Source of the DNA: Xylogone sp. PMI_703
Taxonomy: Eukaryota > Ascomycota > Leotiomycetes
Direction of reading: 5' to 3'
DNA length: 64,000 bases
Assembly (NCBI GenBank): GCA_021399445.1
Contig: JAJTUQ010000022.1
Location: 1 to 64,000, forward strand
Under the pieces are notes generated by a model. That model ran no database searches. It was not told the origin of the DNA and was given only the letters and a program-made list of their open reading frames with translations. Numbering within the stretch: the first letter of the stretch is position 1; each line of letters begins with the position of its first letter. A program made the translations under genes and the position numbers. This document shows positions 10,430 through 22,265 of this stretch, one piece after another.

Positions 10430-11938
10430 TCACAGGCCCAGCCATTCCTTAATTCCCTGCAACTCCACCTTCCTTACATGCACAATGCTTTCTTTATCTC
10501 CCTTCACCGGTGATAAACTATCTTCTCCATGAGACATCATGTTCACAACCCATGCTCGACTCGCGTTACGATCTGTGTACTTAGGCGTTCCGGGGTAACT
10601 GAACGGTTTTGGACCAATACTTCCAACGGGATCCCATTCGCCCATCGGGAACAAAATACGTTGGGACGATTCGATGTCAGCCTGTGTGAAATGGTATTTC
10701 CTCTGCAAGGCTTCCTGTGTCAAGATTGACGAGAGTGAGACGTTATATGTTGAAGGACATACGGGGCGTAGTACGTCTGTGAAACTTTGGCTTACTGAGG
10801 CTGGGAAGATAGTGGAATTGGAGATGTTATTATTGCCAGTGATAGGGTAATACTTGTAGATCAACGCAAAGTAGGATTTAACGTTGGCGAGAGCATCAAT
10901 GAATCCTTGAGATGTCCAATCCGTACAGTTGGCGTCAGTTGTAGTCTTGATTCGTACGGCGGCATTCAAGATCCCTGACGTGTTAGAGGCCGTCTCGGTT
11001 GCATTCACAAGTTTGGGGAAGGCATCGACAGGAAGGACAAATGGTGTTTTCAAGAAGTATTGAGTCACATCTGAATATGTGTTCACCAGCCACAAGAGCA
11101 AGGATCGATATTCAGTTTGGTTTGTAGGTTTTGAGCAAATGGATAACTCGGACACGATGTCTTTTGGTAGAGTATTGGGATCGGACGACTTGGTGTCAAA
11201 TTCTTGAAGTGCATTCTTGATCTTTTGGGCTGCAACGACTGATTGATCCAAATACACGTTAGTGACATGGTTGATCCAGTTAGATCGATCCGGATTGCCT
11301 CGATCAGGCCCAAAACCCCTGACAGGCGCTGCCCAAGCAACTGAGCCGAAAAAGGTTTCCGGGTGATTCAGACGGATTACCTGGCTTAAAAAGCCTCCAT
11401 ATGAAGATCCAAGAATGATGGCTGGTGTGGATTGCGTGACTCCTTTAGTTGTACTCTTGATATGTTGGATGAACTTGACAGAGTCAAGCATGACATTATC
11501 CAAAGTTAATGTTTCATATTGTTTGGCAGGATCGCTTTGCATTGGACGGAAAGCTCGCACCAAAGAAGCGGTGCTCCAAGGAAACGGCTAGAGCACCAAG
11601 TTCTTTTGCCCACGTTAAAATGATACTGTCTTCCTGTCTTTATGTTAACCAATGCGGTTATTTCTCAGCTTCTTTTGACAGGACCTTACTATGCAAGCGA
11701 ACACAGCAGACTCGGCTCCTTAGTAAAATAATATAGGACCTCCTGGCTTGTAATAGTCGTCGATGACCTGGTATTGTTGAGCAAATGTTTCTCGGGAATT
11801 CGTGGATGGATCGACCTGCTGCTCGAGAAACGCTGTAGGGTGGGAACAATTGGACTGGTTGGATTGCGCGGAAGCCGGCAGGAAATATTGGAAAGTGGAT
11901 AGAGCAACAAATGCTTTGAAAAAGTTTCGCATCGACAT
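10430..11938 (-). pseudogene. S28-family secreted serine peptidase, disrupted
   Basis: S28 enzymes (prolyl endopeptidase / serine carboxypeptidase-like) are secreted and cut after proline. The reading starts at 11938 with MSMRNFFKAFVALSTFQYF, a signal peptide, then PGGPILFY. The next codon, where the family has a sense codon before GAES, is TAA (11720-11722). An intron at 11689-11634 follows, then WAKELGALAVSLEHRFFG. Near 11531-11540 the frame shifts by one base and continues through GSSYGGFLSQV (nucleophile serine), FPMGEWDP and MMSHGED (likely Asp and His of the triad) to a stop at 10430. All catalytic motifs survive, so decay looks recent. A translated fragment from 11563 alone would lack the signal peptide. 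No alternative splice removes either lesion while keeping conserved residues. Sequencing error is possible but would need two events. Confidence 0.78.
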
Positions 11939-12659
11939 GGCTGATTTCGGTGGTGGACTCTGCTTCTTCGAGACAGAACTGTTTTAGTTTCTCTTGGAGA
12001 ATCATTTTGGCCTTGGGGTTGTTAGACAATATATAGCTTTTCGATGCTGACAATATTGTGTTGCCTCTATTGTGCGGATTTTTCCAACTTCGGTTCTGAT
12101 TTTCATATATAATAGATGTGGAGCTGAAAATGGATGCGTAGCAAAAGTTGAGAGTTTGATACCCAGAAGAGTTAGAATTGCGATCACGCGTGGTGTGAGA
12201 TGCCAGAGAAGTACTCGAATAATACGTAACGTACATGCTACCTTGTATCCCTGTATCCCTACATAGTCACATTTAATGCATATCGGCTTTACCTGCAAAG
12301 CTCAGCCACGACCCACTTATTTTATAAACTTCCATTTATTTAGAGCCTCGAAAAAGCTTACTTTTAAGAATAGGTAAACCAGGAACATACGTAGATTGCC
12401 CAGGATTATCTCGGTCGTGCGCAGGAAGTTAATACGGCTGAAAAAAGAGTTCAATGCTATTACTGAAAGTATTATGTCAAAAGTCCAACAGGGGGAAAGC
12501 TGTAGATAGAGAGGAGCAGCTGACTGATCGACATTTCGAGAGTTTGCCATTGGCCAATATCCTGTCAGTCCAGCCGAAGACTGTGGAAAACTATATCTTG
12601 ATAAAGATAGGCACATTCACAAAACAAACGCTTAACTCTCACTATAACTCAGACACGTC
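11939..12659. other. Intergenic between divergent S28 pseudogene and regulator
   Basis: No gene or RNA recognised. Short frames on both strands show no family resemblance. Presumed promoter sequence for the two flanking, divergently oriented disrupted genes. Confidence 0.5.
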
Positions 12660-14214
12660 ATGGTAGGAGGTAGAAGAAAAGATTGTATAACATGCCGCCA
12701 TAGAAAGATCAACGTAATCAACAAGGAGTAATTCCAGGCCTCGGGCAGAAATACTAAACAAGTCCTTCAGTGCGATGAGTGGCGACCAGTATGTTTTTGG
12801 TGCGAGCTCTCTGGCCGTGAATGCATCGGATGGCCCGCAGAAATCGAATTTATCCATGGGCAGAACCCTCCTGATACACAGCCATTACCATCTGCTCCAC
12901 TCAGGTTCAGGGAGCCCGTCGCACACTTCGCAAAGAGGGAACGGCGTTCCAAGCGATATATTATTGAAGGAAAAGCCCCCAATTCCAAGCCAAAACTTGC
13001 ACCAGCAAAAGATCGCTCATCGCAATTTAGTCACCAAACACATCATTCTCCTCTGAAACTGCTTCCTCCAGCGCCAGCTGAAAAGCTAGCAGCGAGATTA
13101 GTACATGCACTTGGAGGAGGACTTGGAATAGGATTACCACTGTTATACTTTGGAGAATATTTTCGGGAGCTCCCAGCTTACCCAGGTCAAAGCTCATGTA
13201 CTGATGCTGCCGTCGAGGCTTTCCTTCTCACAACTTAGACTCAGCTCTGATTCTCAATTAGACCCTGAGTTATGGCTACAGAAGTATGGACGAGCACTCG
13301 AGCTTCTGCAAAAGCAGCTGCAAGGGAAAGCAGACATTGGTCCAGAGACATTGTGTTCTGCACTTGTTTTAAGCATTTCAGAGGCAAGTAATGCGAAATG
13401 ACACGACTGCATTTGTTTTGGCTAATATATCCTCGAAGGCTGTCAATAAAGGCTTTCAAGATTCTGGCTACTTCACACATGCGGACGGTGCAAGCGCGAT
13501 TCTTCAAGCCTATGAGCCCAATCGCGTCAATTCAATTTTCGTGCTGCAGCTTTTCTACGCTCACGTATCGCCCGTCGTGCGTCAACAATCTTCTTATTAC
13601 TGAAAGATGCTGACGGTCCACTTTAGGTCTTCAAGTCATTTCTATCAGAGAAGGAATGTTTTATCGATAGCCCCGAATGGCATTCAATACTATCCAAGGT
13701 TCCTCCTTCATGGTCGACCGACCCACTCGAGGCTAGCATTTTACATACCTATGCTAAAGTACCCCAGTTCTTTCAGACGGTACGAAAGATAAGGGATTTA
13801 TGTGCAGGAGTAATTTCAGATGAGGCTATGGTTGAATTGGAGACATTCAAAAAGGAACTGTATGAGCTTAACGAAAAAGTAGAGATATTCCTCGGGGGAT
13901 CGGACCTAGTCTTTGAGTATAATACTGAAAACAATGAGCTAGGATCACTAACTAGTCATTTCTTCAGAGAGATCCGGCTAGGTGAAGCACTACGTGTCTT
14001 TTGGAGAACTGCCATCCTGGTAGTGCTGGGATATTCCCAGCTCAAATTAACATTGCCAGATGATTGGAATATGGCGAGAGTGGCAGCTGCACGGCTCTGT
14101 ATGACGGCTGAGAATGCACGCAAACTTGCACCGCTCGGCTGTCCTTTCGCCTCTCTGAACCTTAGAGTGGCCCGATTTTCCTGTTCGAACGGACTCAAAA
14201 CCTGGATTGACTAA
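12660..14214 (+). pseudogene. Zn2Cys6 transcription factor with a frameshift
   Basis: Starts MVGGRRKDCITCRHRKIN; splicing 12714-12770 joins CDEWRPVCFWC and GREC, giving a complete six-cysteine cluster. The frame runs through the middle region with LPAYPGQSSCTDAAVEAFL, then hits TAG. The homologous continuation, LDPELWLQKYGRALELLQKQ, is in the +1 frame, so a one-base indel lies at about 13225-13250. Downstream, a GC-AG intron (13384-13438, donor GCAAGT) and a GT-AG intron (13565-13626) keep the second frame open through FLSEKECFIDSPEWHSIL to the stop at 14214. No intron I could find joins the two frames without losing conserved sequence. Apart from the indel the gene looks whole. It may be a recent pseudogene or an assembly error. 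Confidence 0.7.
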
Positions 14215-15893
14215 GAACTACTACAGATTGACGCGCAGTTAGAAGATTCATTCGTTATAACGTTGAACCTCTTTGATTTGGCAACGAATATTAAATCGAC
14301 CAAGTCTTTCCGACGATTTTGTTGATGTAACACCTCTCGCTATCTCTTGATTAAGTATTATTAAGAGAATTAGGATAATTAAGCTAATCCACTACTTCAA
14401 GAGCAGATGAAGAATCGCCCCCTTCTCCAAGGCCAAGTACCCCACCGCCCCAAGAGCCCTGCCGATGGGGAATGACCAATACGTACCAAGAGTACAATAT
14501 CCGAAGTGGCTTATCCCTCCCAGCACCAATCTGTATCCGATTCTAGACTCGAGAGAGTTATAAGGGCTCGTTTTTCTTGATAAGCAGTTCTTCATCCGCG
14601 GAAGGCATGGTGGAACGCGTCGGTTTAGCTCGGACCCATTAATCCAATCAGTGGAGCCGGTTGACGGAGATGATGTTCTTGGGAGCACGTGCAAGTCTAG
14701 CTCCCGATATGGTTAGCGCACTGCTCTTGTCCCAGTACGGTACTAGTGCCGGAAGTTTAATAGTACATCAATGCCGGATACTTTGCCCGCTGTAATACCT
14801 CTGTAGGTCATTCGCCATAACAGGTTACACCAAGTTAATCCAAAATTGGCTTTCAAAATCCTGGATCTTACATAGCGCTATTATTTCGATTAAACTTCTT
14901 TGCATTTGTTAACTCCTCGCGCATAGTTACCACCGTATAATGTGCTGATAATTCAGAGGGCTGGTGGGACCTTCTATCAACCGGTGGAGCCATAATCACT
15001 TTCAAATGCTTCACTGCTGATAAATCAGTTTTGGTACCGAAAGCCATCGAATCTTAATTCACAAGAGAATCGAGGCATGATCAATTATGTATATTGTGCA
15101 TTATGCATTGACCAGTCAAATACGACTCTTATCGCCGCTAGTAGCCCTCCGTGCCTCAAGCATGTAAATTCCCTCATTCACGCCGCGCTAGCATTGTCTC
15201 TTACTAAAGAAAATATACGTATATACGTACATCCATCAAATTCTCTGCATGGCTTGGTTATCGGGCCTCAAGCTTCCAACTTCTGGAGAGCTTGTGGCAG
15301 CTTAACAGAGATGACATCTCGTTATACCTGGTGATTTGTATAGCTAAAATTTTAAAGTAGCGGAAATATATAGCCGACATTGATATTAATATTTGATAAC
15401 AACCGGTCTGATATGCTCTTACCGCAGCTGCAGCTCCAGTATTCGACATTGACCAATAGAGTTAATGAAGAAATGCTTGCATTCCGGTATATGTGGGTTA
15501 TATAAACTGTTTCCGTGTCGGGAGGTGGTTTCCATGTAGTTAATCAACCCATGTAGGCTCCTGAGATGGCAAATAAGAGAGACCCGCTGTATGATTCAGC
15601 GAGATGCAGGCTCTGCCTGGAGAGCATTGACTTTTTGCTGCTGATACCCTCGGAAATAAAATCTGCAGTGTCGGAATGGTACAGTTACTTTACATGATTA
15701 CATATCAAAAGAAGACTTTCTGACACTGTGTTCGGCCATTTTTGCGGTAGGCAGTTCCAATCCACCAAAAAATTACATATATAGCGTATGTTGCTGGGAT
15801 TCAACTATCATTACCATCCCCTTCTCAAATATTGTAAAAACAGAGAAGATAAAGCAAGAATAGGCGAAACTCATCATATACATAGGCAGAGAG
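14215..15893. other. Gene-free stretch, 1.7 kb
   Basis: No coding frame here resembles a known family and no RNA gene was seen. The longest frame, on the minus strand at 14392-14694, has no recognisable motif and is probably chance. Confidence 0.5.
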
Positions 15894-17386
15894 ATGATTT
15901 TTTTTATAATCCAACTCGTCGCATTGAGCCTGCTAAGCTTTGCCGAAGCAGACACAGGAACAACAAAGAAAGCTTTGCACCCTTTCACTATTGATTTATC
16001 CAAAAATGTTCCCCGGATGGTTGATCTGATTAACAATACTCAGTTGCCGCCAAAACCTGAGTATCCTGGCCTCGGCTCATCATATGGGATCAGCTTTGAC
16101 ACTGTTAAAGAGTGGCAGACGGAGTGGCTAACTAGCTATAACTGGGACGAAGACCAAGAATATCTGAATAATAAGTTAATATATCCTTTTTATTAATGTA
16201 TGTAAATGTAGAAGATCCACACTTACAGCCCTAGGTTTAACCACTTTATAACTACGATTGAATCTTTAAATATTCATTTTATCTATGAGAAATCGAAATC
16301 AAAGTCTAGTGGGGTAATCCCGCTAATTCTTCTTCACGGATGGCCTGGTTCTTTTCTAGAGTTCTTGCCTGTTATTGAACAGCTCACGCAACCCGCACGT
16401 TTGTCGAATGGCAAAACTATTTCGTTCGACGTCATTGTGCCATCTCTTCCCGGATTTGCATTCTCTTCAGCTCCTCCTGCAAATTGGACCGTAGATGATA
16501 CGGCTAGAGTGTTTAACTCGCTGATGATTGATGTTCTTGGTTACGATAAATTTGCAGTCCATGGTACTGACTGGGGTGGTGTTGTTGGATATTCATTGTA
16601 TGAAAAGTTCAACCTGACTACTCGGGCAGCCCATGTGACCTTTTTGCCGTTCTTTCCGTTAGAACCTGATCAGCTGGCATCTGAGAATATTACTCTCTCG
16701 CCATTAGAGCAGTTCGAAGAAGAAGTTTCCGCTACGTGGTCTGTCCAGGGAGAAGGGTATTACTATGAGCAGACATATAAGGTAAGCATAAAGAGTTTCA
16801 AGCTTTCGCGCGTTTTTTAATAGCAAGATAAACCGTGAACGCTAACATTAACAGGCAAACACAATTGGACTAGCACTATATGATAACCCAATGGGACAAT
16901 TAGTATGGATGGGAGAAAAATTCTTAAATTGTCTGTATACTCGTGCTTCTCCGGGTTAACTAAAATTCTAAATCGCTTCTCAGGGTCTGATCCGCGCGCT
17001 GGAACTGCTCCTTCGGTGCTGAATTCAAACGCAATCCTTCGCAGCGTTTCGCTCTACTACTTGACCCGCTCTTTTGTTTCGGCCGCTTTTCTTTATGCGC
17101 AGAACCCCGGTGGCTTCCGAACCGAGTATTCAATGGCTCAGACAGACGCGCCTCTACTCTTTAGTGCTTTCAAATATAACATGCTATTCTGGCCACCCGA
17201 ACTTGTACAGCGAGTTGGAAACTTAGTGAATTATAAGAGTAAGTACTCATGTTGATACTGGGATACGTATTACGCTTACAAGCTAAATTTGCTTCAGATC
17301 ATGACTTTGGAGGACACTTTGCCGGTCTAGACAATCCTCCGGCTCTGATTGAAGACGTAAGAGAGATCGGAACATACTGGCTTTAA
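15894..17386 (+). CDS. Secreted epoxide hydrolase (alpha/beta hydrolase)
   Basis: Hydrolyses epoxides to diols through an aspartyl ester intermediate. Five exons, 15894-16174, 16229-16781, 16855-16930, 16984-17238 and 17298-17386, give 417 residues. The start is a signal peptide (MIFFIIQLVALSLLSFAEA), followed by the epoxide hydrolase N-terminal domain (FTIDLSKNVPRM). The core shows the oxyanion motif HGWPGS, the nucleophile motif HGTDWGG (Asp), and the catalytic histidine in NHDFGGHFAGLD close to the C-terminus. Family members usually run 390-430 residues, so it is full length. Secretion suggests action on external substrates. It sits between two damaged genes but shows no lesion itself. Confidence 0.87.
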
Positions 17387-18607
17387 TAAGAGAAGTGAAT
17401 AGTGTAGTGCTTATGGTACACCATATGCTGAATTGCCCTAAGTTCTAGCTGGAGGGACTCTGTGCATGTATTTACAAGCTGGTTTATGATACTGTAGCAA
17501 AAATCAATCACATCGATCTTATAACAAAGATCTTGAAGCTTCTTTAAAATCATGGTCCATTACTAGAAATGTAAATACTTCTAATATAAACGAACGGATT
17601 TAACCTTGAATCGTATAATTGGCATGGTGATACATAAATCGCCAAAAGCACAGAAGTACCACTATGCCAATTAAACTGTCCACCGCGAGACCGTATCTAG
17701 ATCATTACACAACTCTGTGTTAACCTTATCCGATGCGTCTTGTGGATCGCAAAAGTAGTGAAATGAAGCCTGGTTCAGTGAAAGTAATATCGTTATGCGT
17801 GATCAGGGGTTTCTTAAACTGCTTTCGACATAGCGCGATCTGCTCGTCTTGGCACGGATATAAGGTTAATTATCAGCAGTACCAAGCAAATGGAGCTTCG
17901 TCTCTCCAAGGCCATGATGGCAAACCTGACTAGTGATGAATGATAGACCCATTTTCCATAGATTTAAAATACAACTGAGTGTTTCATTCCAATATCGTGC
18001 AAGTGGGATAGTCTAAAATAGTCATATCCAAGGTTAAGAGACGTGCTATAATGCAGCCGCTTCTATCGAAGCTGCAAGAGAGCACATATAAGAGGGACAA
18101 AACGCTTAAGGGTATCTGCCATGGTTTGTTTACCGGCTCGTACATCGGGGTAGCAGCCAGCCTTGCATTATATATTAATCAATGCACAATCGAAAGCTCT
18201 CGAATGGTTGATTAGAGTAGTGGGGTCTTTGATCCCAGCGTCCTCCGATCTCTGCCAGGCCAACATGCTCAATCGGCTCACATGACTAGGATCTATGTTA
18301 AGTGACGAGTCAGTCTAATCTAACGACGTTGTATCTCCGCTGAGCTGACAAATTGATATCAGCTTTTGAGAGATTAGCCATGATCTCAATCTCAGTACTC
18401 TAGATTTAAACCACGCACTCAGCTGCTCTATACCCAAATATTTGCGTCTACAAACCATGAATACCATTTAATACATATCTATGCAAACTTCACATGTAAA
18501 ACTATAGCCACTTCATAGCCCTATGATTATAAATTTAATTATTCTCGTTTTCTACCTTACGCATTTGTTAATATATATATATATCCTCTTTAAGAGGAAA
18601 TAGATAA
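17387..18607. other. Gene-free stretch, 1.2 kb
   Basis: No gene recognised. It ends with a TA-dinucleotide run at about 18571-18584 just before the DHA2 transporter start, which may serve as its TATA region. Confidence 0.5.
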
Positions 18608-20367
18608 ATGGCAACGTATTTTGTGACCTTCCTATGCTGCTGCTTTCGTTTACATATAATATCTAATTCTAAAATTCTCAGAGAAGATAGTATCAGCACT
18701 TCTTCTGCTCAGCAAGCGGCAGTCGAAGCTAGCTACAAAAGCGAAGCTGATCGGAAGCAGTCTTCAGATCTTTCGATAGCCATGAATTATGATGTGGAGG
18801 CTACGGAACCACCGTTAACACAGCCAATTTCTCAATCATCGACAATTTCAAGGAAACGCGCATATTTTTTCATGAGCTTTATTGTTCTCACGCAGCTCGT
18901 TCAGATGATGGCGTACGGCGCGGGAATAGTTGGCGCCTTCACCATTGGCCACGCCATTGGTGCCACAGAAATCGAATCTACCTGGATCGCAGCCGCGTAT
19001 CCCCTCACGCAAGGTGCTTTTGTGCTAATCAGCGGAAGACTTGGTTCTGTTTTTGGGCATAAAAATATACTCAGCATTGGAGCAGCATGGTGGGTGTTTT
19101 GGACCTTGGCCACAGCATATGGACAAAACATCGTCGGCGTGAGCTTTATGAGAGCATTAGCAGGAATTGGAGGTGGATTACTAGTGCCGAATGCGATTGC
19201 ATTGCTGACAATTACCTTTCCACCTGGCAAACAGAGGAACCTCTCTCTTGCTTTGTTCACAGCAATGGGTCCAGTTGGTGGAGCCGGTGGCTGTGTGATT
19301 GTGGGAATATTCATGCAGTTGGCGCCTTGGCAGTGGCTTTTCTTCTTTCTGTAAGTTCGTTGATGTATCTAAAGATCTGTCTTACTAATTTATGTAGTGC
19401 TCTAATAGGCGTTATTGTGTACGGAATTGCTATAATTTCAGTCGAGGATGATCGGCCACTGGATTCAAATGGCAAGATTGATTGGGTTGGGTCGTATCTC
19501 GGGGTTGCTGGCCTCATCTTGTTCAACTTCGTTTGGAAGTAAGTGCAGAATCTTTATGTCAACATATGTCTACAGGTACTTAGATGTCATAGTCAAGCAC
19601 CAGCAGTGGGCTGGAAGACGAGCTACGAATACGCTTTACTTGTTATCTCATTGGCACACTTCATTGGCTTCATATGTTGGGAAGCGAAATGGGCGATCAA
19701 CCCTGTGTTGCCCATTGAAGTATGGAAAGCGCCATCATTCGCCGCCCTCATTTTGGTCCTTTTCCTGGTATTTATGAGCCTAGGCACCTATATATGGTAT
19801 GTAACTGTTATTTTAGCAAAAATACGCGGCTGGGATCCAGTGCTTTTAGGTGTTTCATGGATTCCAATGGCCATATGCGGAATCTTTGCAGCTTTCTTTG
19901 CTGCATGGGCAGTGCCCAGAATGCCAGCACAAATCATCATTGCCACTGGATGTGTGGGAACCGCAGCAATGAATATATTGATAGCAACAACCCCTCCTCA
20001 CCAGACATATTGGGCGATGATATTCCCTGCTATGATACTTGCTGCATTCACCGGAGATATGGTATTTGCAGCAGGTCAGATTATTACGAGCAGCATAGTA
20101 TCTAGGAGGCATCAGGGCGCAGCAGGGTCACTGATTGGAGCACTTTTCACCTATGGTCTGAGCACAGGTCTTGGTTTTGCCGGAGTTGTAGAAGTGCGCA
20201 CTAATCATGATGGCGCGGATTTACTCAAAGGATATCGAAATGCGGCATATCTCGCAGTAGGTTTCGCTGGGATGGCTCTCATCATCAACTTGGTGTTTAT
20301 CCGGATGAAGAAAAACACAATAGAGGGCTGGCAAGGGGAGGATGCTACGACCACTATTGCGACATAA
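18608..20367 (+). CDS. MFS transporter, DHA2 (14-helix drug/proton antiporter) family
   Basis: Plasma-membrane exporter or antiporter of drugs or metabolites. Recognisable segments: ESTWIAAAYPLTQGAFVLIS, GRLGSVFGHKN, FMRALAGIGGGLLVPNAIAL, GAGGCVIVGIFMQLAPWQW (DHA2 motif C region), DSNGKIDWVGSYLGVAGL, and a final helix with basic C-terminus. Exons: 18608-19350 (possibly with an in-frame 66-nt intron 18616-18681 that would leave MATEDSIST at the start), 19398-19538 and 19593-20367. Internal ATG 18782 is another possible start, giving 494 residues; the spliced long form gives about 530. No secondary-metabolite synthase lies nearby to suggest a cargo. Confidence 0.85.
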
Positions 20368-22265
20368 TGCATCCTACGAATCATATCGAATCAAAGTTCT
20401 CTGAAACCAGAGTGTAGAGCGCGATACGGTCTTATGGGAAACCTATAATCGCGGTAACTTCAGTCGGCGCGACGACTTATCACTAAGATTCGCTGCAAAA
20501 TCAGAAATAATCATGACCTAACAGAATGAATATACCTAGCATCTGTAGCCTTAGCTACGAAACATAACTACTATAAAATAATCTAATAAATTTCTATGAG
20601 CACCCACAAAATTGGTTAATCGTATTGCTTTCTTCCCAAAATGAAGCCGAAGATCAGGAATTTTATTAAGCGGATAATTAAAACTGACATAGTCATTTAT
20701 ACATACTATTCTTCTAGAATAGGACTGTTGCGATTGTTAAGAGATGATTCCAAATCCGGCGACTCGTAAGAGCAAGCACAAACCACCCAGCTCGAGAGAT
20801 TAGTACGAAACTCACAATTGATATAATCGGAACTCTCATAGATCACAGCTCAACTATGAAATAACTCCGTTCTAAAAGACTTATCTCTAGATGTACCACT
20901 AAAAGCTATATTACTTATATACGTTATAGTATTCTTTTGTTATTATTTCTATACTTTTATATGAATTTTGGGTATAATCTAATTATGTTTTTATTATTGT
21001 GTTTATCAAAATCTATTATTCTTTAATTTACTTTTATATAATAAATCTTACCTAACAGGGCTTAAATCTTGGCCTGAGCATTACTCGTAAGGTGCTCAGA
21101 ATGTGGTTGGTGGGTCTTAAAATCACCAGACCTTGCGCATACAAAAACAAGGCACATTCTGCCTGTGGTGTCGGCGTTGCCGTTGGCAAAAGCGGCACGA
21201 CCCGCAGCACCCGTAGTGTCGAGTCCTGGAGGCTCGAACCAGAGGCAGAAGGCTGTCGCTCCCTGTCAACGTGTTTTACATAAATTGCGCCATTGCAACT
21301 TTTTGTACGAGCAAATCTATTTTCACAGGGAGAGGAAATACCTCTGTACTACATACAATGTCACAGCAATCGCCGATGTGCGGTCAGCGCTTGGTTGGTG
21401 GATGATCCCCTCGGATTCGAGAGCCCTGTAGTAAAAGTACTTGTAGGTACGTACCCAAGCACGCCAAGTCGGCTGTGCCCCAACAATGGCAAGGCTAAAT
21501 CCCAGACCACGTTGTCCCAATGCTAAAGGGGCCTCTCCGTGACATCCGCATCCACTCATCCGACGCAAATAGCCGCTGGGACCTGGACGCGTCGCCCACA
21601 ATGCAGACAATGGGGACAATGGCCCACCCGGCGCTAAGTTCATGATTTCATTGTTCATGTTCATGGTTCAGCCCGCGATTATTCCCGCCCATTGTTCCAG
21701 AGGCATCGCGATAGCCGTCTATTGTACGGGCAGGCATGGACGGTGGGTAGTGGGTAGTGAATAGACATAAGAGTACACTGCGATCGCTGCCTACGGCCGG
21801 ATCTGATCGCTGTGGCAAAACTACAGCATGAATGACCCGAGGCCGTGCTCTCGGATTCTCCCTCCACAGAGTTCTCCCGCAGCCTGGATAATCTGGGGGA
21901 CGCGTTGTGATCAGAAAGTTTGTGTGCACAGCCTTGCCGATTAATAACTTTGGCCATAACTTCCCTGTGAAATAGGCGTTGCTCAGCCCAAAGTTATTAT
22001 ACTTACTAGGTTTGGTGTGGGGGGCAATGTCTTCCTTTTTGCTGGCCGACCAGCGGTCTCGCATCCTTACTGCAGGGTGGTTTTCAGCAGCAGTTTCAGG
22101 ACCTCTGCCGATAAGTCCAACATGACTTAAAAATACGGGGCGTTCCCATCTTCAAGATATCTACGATGTCATCGTTGTTTTTCTTACCTATCCTCTCTCA
22201 TTCACAGGCCTTGAACCTCGTTCTCTGTCGTCTTAGCGTGTTTTGATTTTTTTATTTCTTTTTCG
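20368..22265. other. Gene-free stretch: AT-rich block next to GC-richer block
   Basis: Bases about 20880-21060 are strongly AT-rich, with TA and AA/TT steps dominating. From about 21060 to 22260 the composition is clearly GC-richer, with no coding frame I recognise. A sharp step like this is typical of decayed repeats in fungal genomes, but I found no terminal repeats or transposase motifs. Confidence 0.5.

Noticed and set aside
13540..13626. Apparent second frameshift and a TAG in the regulator at 12660-14214
   Set aside because: A normal 62-nt intron (13565-13626) with a GCTGAC branch site explains both; only the lesion near 13240 remains.
14392..14694. 100-codon minus-strand frame
   Set aside because: No motif, no neighbouring exon with consistent splicing, and composition like random sequence.
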